Source of the DNA: Lumbricus rubellus
Taxonomy: Eukaryota; Annelida; Clitellata; Crassiclitellata; Lumbricidae
NCBI GenBank assembly: GCA_945859605.1
Contig: OX243822.1
Span: 16,498,671-16,562,670, forward strand
Reading direction: 5' to 3'
Length of the DNA stretch: 64,000 nucleotides
The notes under the pieces are model-generated. The model made no database searches. It worked only from the letters and a program-made list of their open reading frames with translations, and was not told the DNA's origin. Positions 1 through 10,672 of the stretch are shown here, one piece after another (position 1 is the stretch's first letter; the number at the start of each line of letters is the position of its first letter). A program made the position numbers and the translations under genes.

Positions 1-617
1 ACCCCCCCAGAATCCAAGGTTCGCTTGATGTAACTGCCAACTCAATGGGACATCAGTGGTGAAACACATGGACTAGGACATAGAGATACATTGCTAATGT
101 AGTAATGTATCTATAATATATATATATATAGTTGTCTATGACTAGGGGTGGACCTCTTATCGCTTCAGGTCACACCTACTGACGAAGTCAAGCCGAGGGA
201 GGCCGAGCGTGGCAGGTGACCAGGATGGCCAAGGGTCATTGCACAGCACATAGACGTCTTGCTGTGCTTGTATACCCGTCTTCCGACAGTGGTTCCCTTT
301 GTGAAGCTAATGATGTTAATGACAGATGTTTCGAATTAGATACCCGACCAGCTCTCTCTTTCCATGGAATCCTATATATTATCCCTGGATTGAAAGGGTG
401 AAAACAGCCGTTTCGTGAAGAGGTACAATGCAACAGCAGTTCAGCAGCATCGCCATGCATTCGGATGAGGCTATAAGTGGCGTTCATGAACAAATACATT
501 AAGCTAGAATACCAAATTGCTTATTTAGATAGATAAAACATGCAAATATATAGCAATTTTGAGTTGAGGTAAGAGAAGTATAATAAGTTGGCTGTTAACT
601 ATCTTAAAGTATATGTA
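1..617. other. No gene recognised
   Basis: AT-rich sequence with a short TA microsatellite near 117-130. The small open frames on both strands (about 216-499) overlap each other and match nothing I know. Confidence 0.4.
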
Positions 618-1346
618 TACAGTAGGGGCCATATTATTATGGACAAGGCTAAAAAACTAGTTATTTTCCCATTTCGCACTATTTTATACAATCAAAGGAC
701 AGAACATCATATGGCATGACAAGGCATCGCAAGGCATGGCAAGGCAAGGCATGGTATGGCATGGCATGGCAAGCCATGGCAAGGTGTGGTATGGCATGGC
801 ATGGCAAGGCATGGCTTGGCAAGGCATGGTATGGCAAGGCATGGCATGGTAAGGCATGGCATGGCATGGTAAGGCATGGCTTGGCATGGCTTGGCAATGC
901 ATGGCATGGCAAGCATAGTATGGCAGGGCCATGCCATGCATACCATGCCTTGCCATGGCATGGCTTGCATGGCGAGGCATGGTATGGCGTGGCACTGCCC
1001 TGCCATGCCATGACATGCCATGCCTTGCCAAGCCATATCTTGCCATGTCACGCCATGCCATGCTAGGCCATACCATACCATGCCATGCAAGGCCATACCA
1101 TGCCTTGCCATGCCATGCTTTGCCATGCCATATCATACATGTACCATGACATACCATGCCTTGCCATACCATGCCTTGCCATGCCATGCCATACCATGCC
1201 ATGCCTTGCAGTTGCCATGCCTTGCAGTTGCCATGCCAAGCCATGCCATATGATGTTCTCAGTCCTTTGATTGCATAAAATAAGTGCGAAATGTAAAAAA
1301 TAAGTGTGTTTTTAGCCTTGTCCATAATAATATGGCCACTACTGTA
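618..1346. mobile_element. Tc1/mariner-type fold-back MITE
   Basis: Both ends carry inverted repeats of roughly 90-100 bp. The left end reads TACAGTAGGGGCCATATTAT and the right end is its complement, finishing ACTGTA. CAGT...ACTG termini flanked by TA are the hallmark of the Tc1/mariner superfamily, which duplicates a TA target. The interior holds no transposase, only a pentamer satellite whose orientation flips near the middle, so the whole 0.7 kb can fold into one hairpin. It is non-autonomous and would need a transposase in trans. The superfamily assignment is inferred from the termini alone. Confidence 0.75.
711..1251. repeat. TGGCA/TGCCA pentamer satellite
   Basis: Degenerate pentamers (tggca, aggca, tggta) run on the + strand to about 925 and then appear as their complement (tgcca, tgcct) to 1251. 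The array is a large imperfect palindrome forming the arms of the surrounding fold-back element. Open frames rich in His, Ala, Met and Pro or Trp, His and Gly across it are translations of the pentamer, not genes. Confidence 0.9.
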
Positions 1347-1399
1347 TGTCCTTGAAGATTATCTAAATTAAATTATCAACTACCACAGCCATGCATATA

Positions 1400-1680
1400 C
1401 AACCACTTGCCTACCAACTGCCACATTCACACACAACACCTACCATTGCAATCACACCACCAACTACCACATTCACACACAACACCTACTATTGCAATCA
1501 CAACACCAACTACCACATTCACACACAACACCTGCCATTGCAATCACACCACCAACTACCACATTCACACACAACACCTGCCATTGCAATCACACCACCA
1601 ACTACCACATTCACACACAACACCTACCATTGCAATCACACAACCAACTACCACATTCACACAACCACTTGCCAACCAAC
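1400..1680. repeat. 46-bp minisatellite
   Basis: The core caactaccacattcac recurs at 1415, 1461, 1507, 1553, 1599 and 1645, an exact 46-bp spacing. Units differ by a few substitutions. The phrase aaccacttgcc occurs at both edges. It lies just beyond the 3' end of the minus-strand THAP frame. Confidence 0.9.
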
Positions 1681-2455
1681 TACTCGGATCCATGCCTTCA
1701 TACGGGCCATCAAATTCACAAGTTGCGACATACACCGGAGTGAAACCTTAACCAGATCGTGATACTGGGTTGCTGGAACAACTTTCTCATCCACTGTGAC
1801 AGCCATGGTGGAATCACTTCTGACAACAATGCTCCCTGTTATTTTGGGTACATCCACTGTCACCTTGATCAGATACACAAGGGGTAATTGGTCAATAATG
1901 CAGATGCTAAAGTCCTCAGGTGCTGTAGTCTCTGATTGCAGTCGTTCCTTAAGTTCTGATATTGTGAGTCCAGAAATGTTATCTTTCTCCAAGAAGCACT
2001 GCTCCAGACTGTCAAGTCTCTTCTCCTCTAACCGAGAGCGGCTTGATGTTGTGGCTCTAGACGTTGATCTGGGCAAAGCGCATGTTTTTTGACAGATAAG
2101 TTGATGCATTAGGGAAGATAGACGGAATGGCATCTTCTTTCAGGTACCTTCTGAAGGGTTTTGCAGAGGATTCAGACTTCTTCCTTCTGGTAACATTTTT
2201 GTCTTGCGGTTTCTTCATAAAATCACTTGACTGGAAATGAAGTGAACACAACCTGGAATGCTTGGTCGGAGTATATCCTTCCCGAGGATTAGCACGAACC
2301 CATTTCTGACATAGTTCATAATTACTGATTGGGAAAGAATGGAATGTAATTTTTTCTCCATTACATCCGAAACCTGAACAATCACGATAGCCACTTCGAC
2401 AGCCAAATCCTGCACAGTTATACACCACTTTCGAATAATCCAAAGATTGTCTGCA
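1657..2455 (-). CDS. THAP-domain zinc-finger protein, exon or decayed copy
   Basis: The minus-strand frame 2635-2057 contains a complete THAP (C2CH) DNA-binding finger. Counting from the first Met of that frame, zinc ligands are Cys74 and Cys79 (CAGFGC), then Cys130 and His133 (CSLHF). The invariant Trp is at 112 (KWVRA) and the closing AVPTIF-like box is AIPSIFP at 169-175. THAP fingers occur in animal transcription regulators and in P-element-type transposases. The frame stops soon after the finger, but a second frame (2133-1657) continues without a stop through a basic, Ser/Arg-rich linker and a plausible folded segment. The two frames overlap at an A6 run (2085-2090), so a one-base indel, a sequencing error or a splice could join them. 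No initiator Met sits directly before the finger: the usual Met-Val position reads Lys-Val-Val. The coding start near 2455 is therefore probably a splice acceptor. The THAP call is firm. Whether the gene is intact is not known. Confidence 0.72.
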
Positions 2456-3682
2456 GTTCAGAATGGAGTTAAACAGTAAACGTAGAATTCTATATACACT
2501 AAACACTTGCTTTAAACGGACATCTAAATCTATTTCAACACATAATCCAATGGAACAGAATGACACTGAATTCTTACATATAGTCTTAACTGAGTGCAAC
2601 CACAGCCAGATGCACACTGAGTCAGTCTGAGCCAAGGCAGGACTGCTACAATGCTGGATGAATGCATGTACCTCTTCACGAAATTGAAACTTTTGACCTC
2701 GGCCAACCTCTTGCTCCAGTTAGTTATCCAGGCCTCCATGCTCTTTCTCTCTGTAGGCTTAATGAATCAGTTCAGCTACATGTACTGTACATGTAGAATA
2801 TAAACACATGCCTTTCAATATTAGAGAATGATGCGTTCGAAAGTATGAGGGACAACTGGTTTCTGAAGGTGATATTCCTTATGCTATAAGCTTAGAGTAT
2901 AGACTTATAGGGACTTTCACTCTTTCTGACAGAGAGATGTAGGCCTACTAATTAAGCATGAACATCAGCGGAAAATTCTTGATAGCCAGGTGGATATAGC
3001 CTGCTGACAATCCATGGGGTGGAGAATTCGGACCATATATAATAGGCCTAAGTTTCTTGCTATTAGGCACAATATTCGCAGGTACCAGCAACATGGAATT
3101 TCTTCGCGGGTGAGTTATAACAATAATTATTTAGAACTGCACAATTCTCTACTATTCTAAATTCGCCTGTTCAGGCCTATTTAGTTGCAGGTAGGCCGAA
3201 GCCCGAGCACAGCGCATTGACTTAACTTTAGTTCAAATTAAAATTTCTTTAAACCCGTAGTTCTGTTCTGTTATGAAATATCTGCGTTGAGTGTTCATAA
3301 CAGAATTGAAATTGTCAGCAATAGCTGCAATATAGGCTACATGTAGCTCTGCTACTCTGTTGGGTCAAGAAACTTAATCGTAAGCTTAATGGTAAATAGG
3401 AGATAGTCGGCTGTAGACCTACTTGATTGAATATCGCCAAGCTCTAATGCTCTATAGCCTGCTTCTTGCCTTCTTCTGTAAGCTTATAGCGGTCGTCAAC
3501 GAAAGGCGGCGAATACACGCAATTCATGAATAGCAAAATGTTGCTGGCGAATTTGTCCAAAAAATTGACATCTACAGTTTCCTATTGAATAGAATGTGAT
3601 GAGTCTGCTCTGCAGCTTCTGAACAAGAATGCCTTACCTACTGGATAGTATTTTATACAAAAACAGTAGCGGTGCTAACTAT
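2456..3682. other. No gene recognised
   Basis: Single-copy-looking sequence. A TATA-like box (catatataat, about 3034) lies upstream of a short ATG open frame at 3094 that ends in the donor-like GGgtgagt near 3110. It could be a first coding exon on the + strand (Met-Glu-Phe-Leu-Arg-Gly), but nothing downstream supports it. Confidence 0.25.
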
Positions 3683-3934
3683 CAAGGCCGTAGCCAGGAT
3701 CCTATTGGGGGTGTTTACTCGACCTTGAGGATGTCGAAAAACAATCGAATGAACGGAGTGAGGGGTTTAGAGGAGGATTTAATTTATTTTAAAATGTCAC
3801 ATAGAAATAAGCGCTTCAAAATGTAATCCACTTAGTCCATATTGATTGTGTTAGTAAATGCATTATTTCATGGAGCTTTATTTCATATCGGGGGTGGGGG
3901 TGGGGGGAAGTTCAAACACGTAGCCTCGGCCTTG
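3683..3934. mobile_element. hAT-like MITE family A, copy 1
   Basis: It starts CAAGGCCGTAGCCAGGAT and ends with the imperfect complement (acgtagcctcggccttg). A G-rich stretch follows the left end and a g-run precedes the right end. It shares ends and the internal gtgtttactcgac phrase with other copies in the window. No convincing target duplication remains. Confidence 0.6.
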
Positions 3935-5107
3935 TGAACAATCAATTTCAACAGGTCGCCTGATGGTAATGGGAGTTATTCAGCACGCTGAAGAAAATAA
4001 TCATTATGCAAGGAATAGCCTACTTTAATACCTATAGGTATTCTACTTTAAAACTCCAAAGATTTTTCCCCAGATCAACTTGAGCACAATAAACAGGTCA
4101 TTATGACCATTATGACCTGCTGCGACCTATGGTCACCGTCACTTAAAACAAGTGTGTGAGTACAGGCTGAAAATGTGAACATTTGGGATGGTTGCAATTT
4201 TTTACTATAGGTTGATAGGTTTTGCAGCCCATTTGTTCCCAAAATTAAGTGATGTTGAATTGTTGATCTATAATTTATGTCATTTTATGATGTGGGCACC
4301 TACGACGTTTTAGCAAAAGGATTTGTCAGTCTCCTGCCAAAATTTATGTTGGCACCTATGGCATCCTATGCCAAACATTAAGATAATCATAAGCTACAAT
4401 TTTTTAGTTACAAATTTGCATTACTACACAAGATTGAAATCAGAATAAATTGTTTGTAGCCTAATGGTCACAGACTTATCTGTAGGCCAGGGCCTAACAT
4501 TAATTTTTTGTCTGTCTCTTGGAATAGAAAATTTAAATTATGCCACCAAGAAAATAAATTATAAAAATAATGTGTGTGAATTAATGGATCTTTGTTATAT
4601 AATATATTAAGTTATTTAATTTTTTTTGCTTATAATCACTTTTATTATGAACTCTGTGCATAGGCTAATATAAATGTATATATATATATAGGCTAGCCTA
4701 TATAAATATATATATATATATACTGTAGGCCTATTAATGTACAGTTTTGTGTGCTTCTGAAGAGCCAAGTGTATTAGAAATACAGGTCGGCCAAAGTGGG
4801 GGGGTTTGTTCTCCCACGCCAAGTGGGGGGGTTAGACGCCACTGCATCCGGGTGACCCATGTCGTAACCTGTCGAACACCAGGACCATTCAAAACCATTA
4901 GGCCTAGACCTATATATTATATAGTGACGGCGTGAACCGGATGGAGAGGCTTGATTATAATTAGGACTGCTGTTGATCATGATGCATTGTACGGTCTTCA
5001 TCGAGAAGGGTCTGCTACGGACAGGGGCCGTCTTCAGGAAGAGGCTTGCATAGGGATCGAACCCAGGGATATAGGTCTGCATCAAGGAGTGTTTCGTAGA
5101 GGTGGAG
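3935..5107. other. No gene recognised; AT-rich spacer
   Basis: Unique AT-rich sequence with TA-rich microsatellites at 4675-4725. A frame at 4774-5172 on the minus strand has no recognisable domain. Confidence 0.35.
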
Positions 5108-5567
5108 CATGGGCCAGGACTTTGTGTGGGGGTGGGGATGGTGTGTTTACTCGATCTTGAGCAAGCCGACAAGCAACCGAATCAACTGACTTAGGGGTTT
5201 GGAGAAGCGTACGTCGTCATTATTATGAAGTCTTTTTGAGAACGTCAGCAGCTTAATCCACGTCATCGTCATGATTAGATCATTGTCATCATCATCATCG
5301 TCGTCGTCATCATCATGATTAGATAATTGTCATCGTCGTCGTCATTATCATCATCATCATGATTAGATCACGGTCGTTGTCTAATCTATTGTAAAATTTC
5401 ACATAGAAATAACGAATGAGATCTTCAGAATTCATTCTCCACTCTTAGGTCTTACATCGCCTTTTTCTTGATGGATTATTTCATTTTTGCATATTTTCAA
5501 ATTTCATTTGGGGGTGTGTTCAAACGCGGGTGAAACGCCCAAAACACCCTCCTAAAACACGGCCTTG
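5108..5567. mobile_element. hAT-like MITE family A, copy 3 (expanded)
   Basis: The left end is a decayed version of the family A terminus (catgggccaggact) and the right end is acacggccttg. Internal matches include the gtttactcgatcttgag phrase and the Thr-less 3' segment (aaatttcacatagaaataa) also seen in copy 1. Copy 1 lacks the 100-bp block of (ATC)n and gattagat units at 5275-5370, which has expanded here. Boundaries are approximate. Confidence 0.45.
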
Positions 5568-5604
5568 AGTGGAGACGTGGATATTATACCGGGACCAGCA
5601 GAAG

Positions 5605-5800
5605 TTGATAGCAGATGGATAGGCTAATTGGCTGGCTTGCAGGGTTAGCCTAATTAATAATAGGCTATATAGGCCTACCACGAGTCGACCTTTAATGTGG
5701 CTGCACGCGACTGCTGCGATTTCACCGAGCCACGCAGGTGGATAGGCCAATTGGCTGGCTTGCAGTATTAGCCTAAAGTTGCCTAATAAGTAGGCTATAG
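5605..5800. repeat. Tandem duplication, about 115 bp
   Basis: The phrase ggctaattggctggcttgca near 5622 returns as ggccaattggctggcttgca near 5737, each followed by tattagcctaa-like sequence. Confidence 0.6.
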
Positions 5801-6002
5801 GCTTATTCTTCGTCGTCATCTCCTCGCCTTCTCCCTTTTCCAGGGCTTCTTTTGGGGAATTTTTAGAACTGTATACAACCCCCTTCTTTCCCTTTCCCAT
5901 CCTCCAAAATTGCCCCAAATTGGAGGACAATGATCAGGGCCGTATTTACTTTGGTGGGGGCCCATGTGCACCGCTGTGGTGGAGGCCCAATGTACATAGG
6001 AT

Positions 6003-6489
6003 CAAGGGCGGATCCAGGGGGCCAATCCGACCATGGCCCCCCCATTAGAACTGTCCATGTATTGTGCCCCCTCCCCCATTTGGTTTCAACAGGTGTTTTC
6101 GAACAAAAAAGGTCATCAACTTTTTGGCGGACAAAATGTTATACTTTTCCCGAAATTTCGACCAAATGACTATAAAAAAGGTCATCAACTTTTTTGGCGG
6201 ACAAAATGGTATACTTTCCCCGAAATTTCGACCAGATGACTAAAAAAAGTCATCAACGTTTTGGCGGATACGAATTTTTTCCACCCATGGCTTGCCCTCC
6301 TCCCCCCGTCCAAAGTTTCTGTATCTACCCTTGCATACATAGGCGCAATCACGTCCTAAAAGTTGGAGGGGATCATAATGAATCACGTCCTAAAAGTTGG
6401 GGGGACCATACTAATAAAGTTAGGGGACCACTCAAAAGTTGGGGGGGACGCGTCCCGTGGGTCCCATAGGGTGGTTGCGCCTATGCTTG
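6003..6489. mobile_element. hAT-like MITE family B, copy 1 (middle of the nest)
   Basis: The left end is CAAGGGCGGATCCAGG and the right end is gtatctacccttg at 6321-6333. The 8-bp target duplication CATAGGAT is at 5995-6002 and 6490-6497, but the right copy has been split by a third element. The interior has two and a half copies of an approximately 80-bp unit (tcatcaactttttggcgga, 6114-6260), also present once in other family B copies. Confidence 0.8.
6338..6485. mobile_element. Small hAT-like MITE (innermost of the nest)
   Basis: 148 bp with termini CATAGGCGCAATC and GGTTGCGCCTATG, flanked by a perfect 8-bp duplication, CTTGCATA (6330-6337 and 6486-6493). It landed across the right boundary of the family B element. 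The interior repeats the phrase cctaaaagttggggg several times. Confidence 0.85.
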
Positions 6490-6613
6490 CATAGGATAAT
6501 AAAGAAAACAATTGAAATTTTAATGGCGCCGTACCACAGCAATGCTGTTACAAGGGAGCCTCACCTACAACTATTATCAGCAGGATAGGCCTTACAAAGT
6601 AGCAGCATACCAT

Positions 6614-6703
6614 ATGCGTGAAATTAACTTTGATGATCTGGTGACCGAATTTGTCAAGAAGAAAACACGCAAAGTTTCACGTACTAAGCTTAATTTGACA
6701 TGA
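6614..6703 (+). pseudogene. hAT transposase C-terminal remnant
   Basis: A short open frame encodes EINFDDLVTEFVKKKTRKV followed by a few residues and a stop. This matches my recollection of the extreme C-terminus of hAT transposases, where an (I/L)DFxxIIxxFAxxKARK motif ends the protein just after the dimerisation domain. It sits in the correct position and orientation for the element with the ACAATGAT duplication. All catalytic regions are missing, so it cannot be functional. Confidence 0.6.
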
Positions 6704-7063
6704 CTTCATAACCAAAAGAAACTATAAATTCTGACCTTTCAGGCTTTCACGTTTCTTTCAATTGTTTCTTTGCTTAAAATATTTGTGTGAAATTGTTTCT
6801 GTGGGCAGTGGCAGTGCATTTTACTGAAAAGTCTGTAAAAAATTTCTTGCTTGTGTGGTGGAGGCCCCTATGTGGTGGAGGCCCGTGTGCACTCGCACCT
6901 TGTGACCACCCCTAAATCTGGGCCTGACAATGATCTTGTTAGTGAAGTTTTTACTTTTGTTTGACTGCAACGAAGTGCTTCGATCTAGCCTATAGAACTG
7001 CATAAATTTATTTAGAACTATATACGCACTTTCTGTAGTACCGTAGGCCAATAGCATGCTAAA

Positions 7064-7138
7064 GTCTTGCCTTTCTCATTACAATCTTCGTCACTATCGT
7101 GGCGATAGTGACGAAGATTGTAATGAGAAAGGCAAGAC
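7064..7138. repeat. Perfect 36-bp palindrome with a 3-nt loop
   Basis: The arm at 7064-7099 is followed by TGG and then its exact complement at 7103-7138, with no mismatch by eye. It is not a transposon end: no flanking duplication is visible. It lies 8 bp upstream of the target duplication of the next MITE. A template-switch copying error is the simplest explanation. Confidence 0.95.
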
Positions 7139-7153
7139 AGCCAGTGTTTAATC

Positions 7154-7421
7154 CAGTGGCGTAGCCAGGAATTTAAGGTGGGAGCCGGGGGGGGGGGGGG
7201 TTATGGCCTGAAGGTTTATGGCCTGGCCGGATGCCCTTCTTGACACCAACCGATCAGTATTGCAATAAATAAAAAGTGAATAAAGTTACAATGGGAATAA
7301 GGTAAGAAAAACAATTATACTACAAACAATTGCTTTTTCTTTTTCTTATTTAAGTGGATAAATAACCTTTTAAAAAACTTTTCCCTAAGCCAATCCCGAA
7401 ACCCTCTTGTCTACGCCACTG
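7154..7421. mobile_element. hAT MITE family D, copy 1
   Basis: The termini are CAGTGGCGTAGCCAGGA and gtctacgccactg. A perfect 8-bp duplication, GTTTAATC, lies at 7146-7153 and 7422-7429. A run of about 14 G follows the left end. No coding sequence. Confidence 0.9.
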
Positions 7422-7729
7422 GTTTAATCTAGTCCCCTGCATTGGGGGAGATGGGGGGTAGAATTCAGGTTTCTGGGGGGGGAACTGTCGTATGTCGCTC
7501 TCGCTTACCGGTGTAGCTAATTATAGGCCAGTCATTTCACACATATAAATATATATATATATATATATATTGGCTTTGTGCTATAAACATTTTATTGTGA
7601 CGACATCTCGTTGTTGTAAAGCACTATTATTACGTCATTTATTTCATTTGTTCTAGGACCTGACGTAAGCTTATTTTAGCTTACACACGTCCGTGTAGCC
7701 GACCTTTTGTTTACTGTTACCGTTTAATG

Positions 7730-7812
7730 ACGCTGCCAGTGTCGCCCTCCTGCTTAATCAGGGCTTGAGACTGGCACTGGCAGGGTGCAACCAGTGGCGT
7801 AGTTTCCATTTT
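7730..7812 (+). repeat. Dispersed repeat family E, copy 1
   Basis: Shares the core tgtcgccctcct and gactggcactggcagggtgc with copies near 16250, 39190 (minus) and 46710 (minus). Copies 1, 2 and 4 continue into an agtggcgg/agtggcgt phrase. The element class is not determined. Confidence 0.7.
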
Positions 7813-7853
7813 ATGAGTAGGGAGTCGGGACCTTCCTGTAAATAAGGACAACA

Positions 7854-7988
7854 TACATTCATACATGCATACATACAATGTCATACATACATACATACAT
7901 ACATGCATGCATGCATACATACATACATACATACATACATACATACATACATACATACATACATACATACATACATACATACATACAT
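7854..7988. repeat. (CATA)n microsatellite
   Basis: About 30 tetramer units with a few CATG variants. The reading frames of Met-Tyr-Val-Cys or His-Thr-Tyr-Ile repeats across it are artefacts. Confidence 0.97.
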
Positions 7989-8047
7989 GTTACATAGGCT
8001 ATATATGCTGCTGAGCTGCTGTATGCTTGTTTATAAGTTCAAGCATC

Positions 8048-8213
8048 CATGGGCTGAGTTTGGTTTACGTTCTTGGGGGGGGGGCTAACCCCGAGTCTGG
8101 GCCTTATTGGGAGGGTTAACCCCGAAAAAGGATACCATTTTTATGGTAAAAAGTTGAATCTTGGCCTTCTTGGAGGGGCTTAGCCCCCCAGCCCCTGATA
8201 AATTCCGCCCATG
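8048..8213. mobile_element. hAT MITE family F, copy 1
   Basis: Termini CATGGGCTGAGTTTGG and ataaattccgcccatg. The flanking 8-mers caagcatc (8040-8047) and cgagcatc (8214-8221) match at seven of eight positions. The interior is nearly the complement of copy 2 at 24364. Confidence 0.8.
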
Positions 8214-8532
8214 CGAGCATCGATGCTTAAGCAAAACTGAATCTCGAATTAGTGAATTCTTCGGCAATAAACGCGCCTCGATCGTTCGCTATGTTTCTCT
8301 GCTGAATACTGATTCCATCTATCTCAGCCCCCAGCCACCGATTCATTGCAAACCATTTGCGACCAGTTCATTTTAAGGCTTTATTTCTTTAGCGCTATTG
8401 CTACCGACGACCATTCTCGCCAATCCATCTGACGGCTGAAATGGGAAAATAGTGGCTAATTCCGGCAACCGTATATGCTTACACCGTACACTATCACCTT
8501 TATTCCTGCTAGAATTCGTGCATGGCAGGATT

Positions 8533-8747
8533 CGGGGCGGATACAGAAATTTTCTAGGGGGGGAAAAAAATTACCTTGGGTCCGGAAAATTTTTGCTGAT
8601 ACTGGGGAGAAAAATCTGATGACCTTTTTTGTCATCCGATCGAAAAGTCAGAAAAAGATACCAATTTCAATGGGGGGGGGACGATACATAGGCATTTCTA
8701 AATGGGGGCATGGCCGCATTGACCCCCCCCCCCCGGATCCGCCCCTG
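8533..8747. mobile_element. hAT MITE family B, copy 2
   Basis: Starts CGGGGCGGATACAGAAA and ends ggatccgcccctg. A perfect 8-bp duplication, GCAGGATT, lies at 8525-8532 and 8748-8755. Long G and C runs flank the interior. Related to copies at 6003, 41481 and 44452. Confidence 0.85.
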
Positions 8748-8887
8748 GCAGGATTCTGGTAGGAAATTAAATTCACCTGCATCTTTTCGCTGCTTGAAGA
8801 TCTTTCTCTTTGCACTGGCATGTCACGCTGAGAGCGCTTCTGTATAATTGTAGCTCTGCTGCATGCATGTGAGAAGCGCTTTACATA

Positions 8888-9105
8888 TGTTAGATTAGAT
8901 TAGATTTGGATTAGATAAATTTTCAGATTAGATTAAATCTACTTGGCTAGAACAATGACTCTGTGTATACGATAGTCTTTTACTTACTTGGTAGATTATG
9001 ATTAAGTATCTTAATAGACAGCCTAGACAGGTCATGTGCGTGTCATTACTCCGTGACCAGACACGCTTCTAATCTAATCTAATCTCATTATGATCTAATC
9101 CAATT
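8888..9105. repeat. GATTA repeats in inverted arrangement
   Basis: gattagattagatt units at 8890-8945 face taatctaatctaatct at 9068-9105, about 120 bp apart. A similar arrangement occurs at 13915-14135. Confidence 0.7.
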
Positions 9106-9219
9106 GAAGTACTTATGTTGCACCATTATAATTATGCACAACAGGCGTCGAATTATGCATCAGATTGGGGTTTTGCTTGATCTTTCGCACATTAAATATG
9201 TTAGAATATTCATATAATA

Positions 9220-9252
9220 TTGAAAATGATGATGTTGGGGATGATGATGATA

Positions 9253-9295
<43 letters not shown>

Positions 9296-9575
9296 CAACG
9301 ATGCTGATAGTAATGGTAGCGGTTGTGATTGTGGTCTTGGTGGTGTTTGTGGTGATGATGGTTTTGGCGATGATGAAGATGAGGATGATGACGACGACGA
9401 CGATGATGATGATGTTGATGACAACGAGGAATATGCTGTTGCTAGTGGTGGTGGTGGTGATGGTGGGGTAGGGTGAGGGTGGGGTAAATGGTGGTATATG
9501 GTGGCGGTGGTATATGATAGTGATGATGGTGACGATGAAGATGATGACGACAACGACGATGCTGATGATTTTTAT
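9220..9575. repeat. (GAT)n trinucleotide array
   Basis: Interrupted GAT/GAC units, purest at 9226-9295. Poly-Asp, poly-Met and poly-Ser frames across it are artefacts. Confidence 0.95.
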
Positions 9576-9642
9576 ATATATTTTAATGACAATTGCAACA
9601 ATATATTATAGATATTCATTTCAAGGAAATAGTCATATAGCA

Positions 9643-9922
9643 CAAGGCCATAGCCAGGATTTGATTTCGGGGGGTGTTTCTTCGGCGGAGAATTTCTGAC
9701 TACCTTTTTTCTTACAATTTTCGCCTAATTTAATGTTTTTTCCATTGTGTGCTAGTGTATGCGTTCTATTATTTTTCACATTTTTCATTTTGTGTGTGTG
9801 TGGGGTAGGGGGTGTTTTCATGGGTTTTATTTAATGGTTTTTATATCGTGCTATTAAATGCATTACATTATTTTTCCATTTTCCATTTCAAAGTTAAAAC
9901 ACCCTATAGCTATACGGCCTTG
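9643..9922. mobile_element. hAT MITE family A, copy 2
   Basis: Termini CAAGGCCATAGCCAGGATT and gctatacggccttg. A perfect 8-bp duplication, ATATAGCA, lies at 9635-9642 and 9923-9930. This copy fixes the boundaries and the hAT assignment for family A. Confidence 0.88.
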
Positions 9923-10224
9923 ATATAGCACACCCAATGTTAATTCTCCATAATTATATTGCCAGACACATTATGTCGGAGCAATGCAGACATTCGTTCT
10001 ACTACAACCAGACATTATTATATTCTCGCATTCATGCAACCGGAAGTAGTTTGTAAGCTCATCGCAGAGTCCTTCCGGTCATCGCATTATTTTTACATTT
10101 ACATCTGACTCTTCTTCCATTTGCGAACGCTCTTTGATCTTTCATCAAGGGACCGTGCACATAGTGAAACGCACCGTGCAAGCAGACACACCCACCGAAA
10201 GACGCACGCATCAACGAACGCACA

Positions 10225-10235
10225 TTTATATAATG

Positions 10236-10277
<42 letters not shown>

Positions 10278-10477
10278 ATATATATAAACATATATATATA
10301 TATAAATATGGGTTATATGAATAAATATTTAAAAACTTTATATTATGATGTAATTAAATATTGTCTATATAAATATAAAAATAGGATAGGCCTATGTGCA
10401 AGTCATATAGGTCTAAATATGTAGAACTTAGAAGTTATTTATTGTATATATATGTATGTGTATTGTGTATCCTATGT

Positions 10478-10538
<61 letters not shown>

Positions 10539-10632
10539 TTGTGTATCATATATACATTTGTGTGTGTGTGTCCATGCTCCTGTCTGTGGGTTTGTTTATA
10601 ACATATTTTCGTGTGTGTGTTTGCATCTGTGT

Positions 10633-10672
<40 letters not shown>

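Larger units (their letters stand above)
5935..6926 (+). mobile_element. hAT transposon remnant, outermost of three nested elements
   Basis: The termini CAGGGCCGTATTTA and TAAATCTGGGCCTG are inverted repeats. They are flanked by a perfect 8-bp duplication, ACAATGAT, at 5927-5934 and 6927-6934. An 8-bp target duplication with CAGGG ends is diagnostic of the hAT superfamily. Subterminal sequence rich in gtggtggaggccc is shared by both ends. The interior is mostly deleted, but the C-terminus of a transposase remains at 6614-6703. A family B MITE has inserted near its left end. Confidence 0.85.

Noticed and set aside
684..1325. Long His/Ala/Met/Pro-rich and Trp/His/Gly-rich reading frames on both strands
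   Set aside because: They are direct translations of the TGGCA/TGCCA pentamer satellite and exist in several frames at once.
3094..3110. First coding exon (ATG to a GTGAGT donor) behind a TATA-like box
   Set aside because: Only six codons and no downstream exon found; not enough to call a gene.
7064..7138. microRNA precursor
   Set aside because: A perfect stem with a 3-nt loop lacks the bulges and loop size of animal pre-miRNAs; a duplication event explains it better.
7780..7810. A third family D hAT copy starting CAGTGGCGTAG
   Set aside because: No matching right end or target duplication; the phrase belongs to family E.
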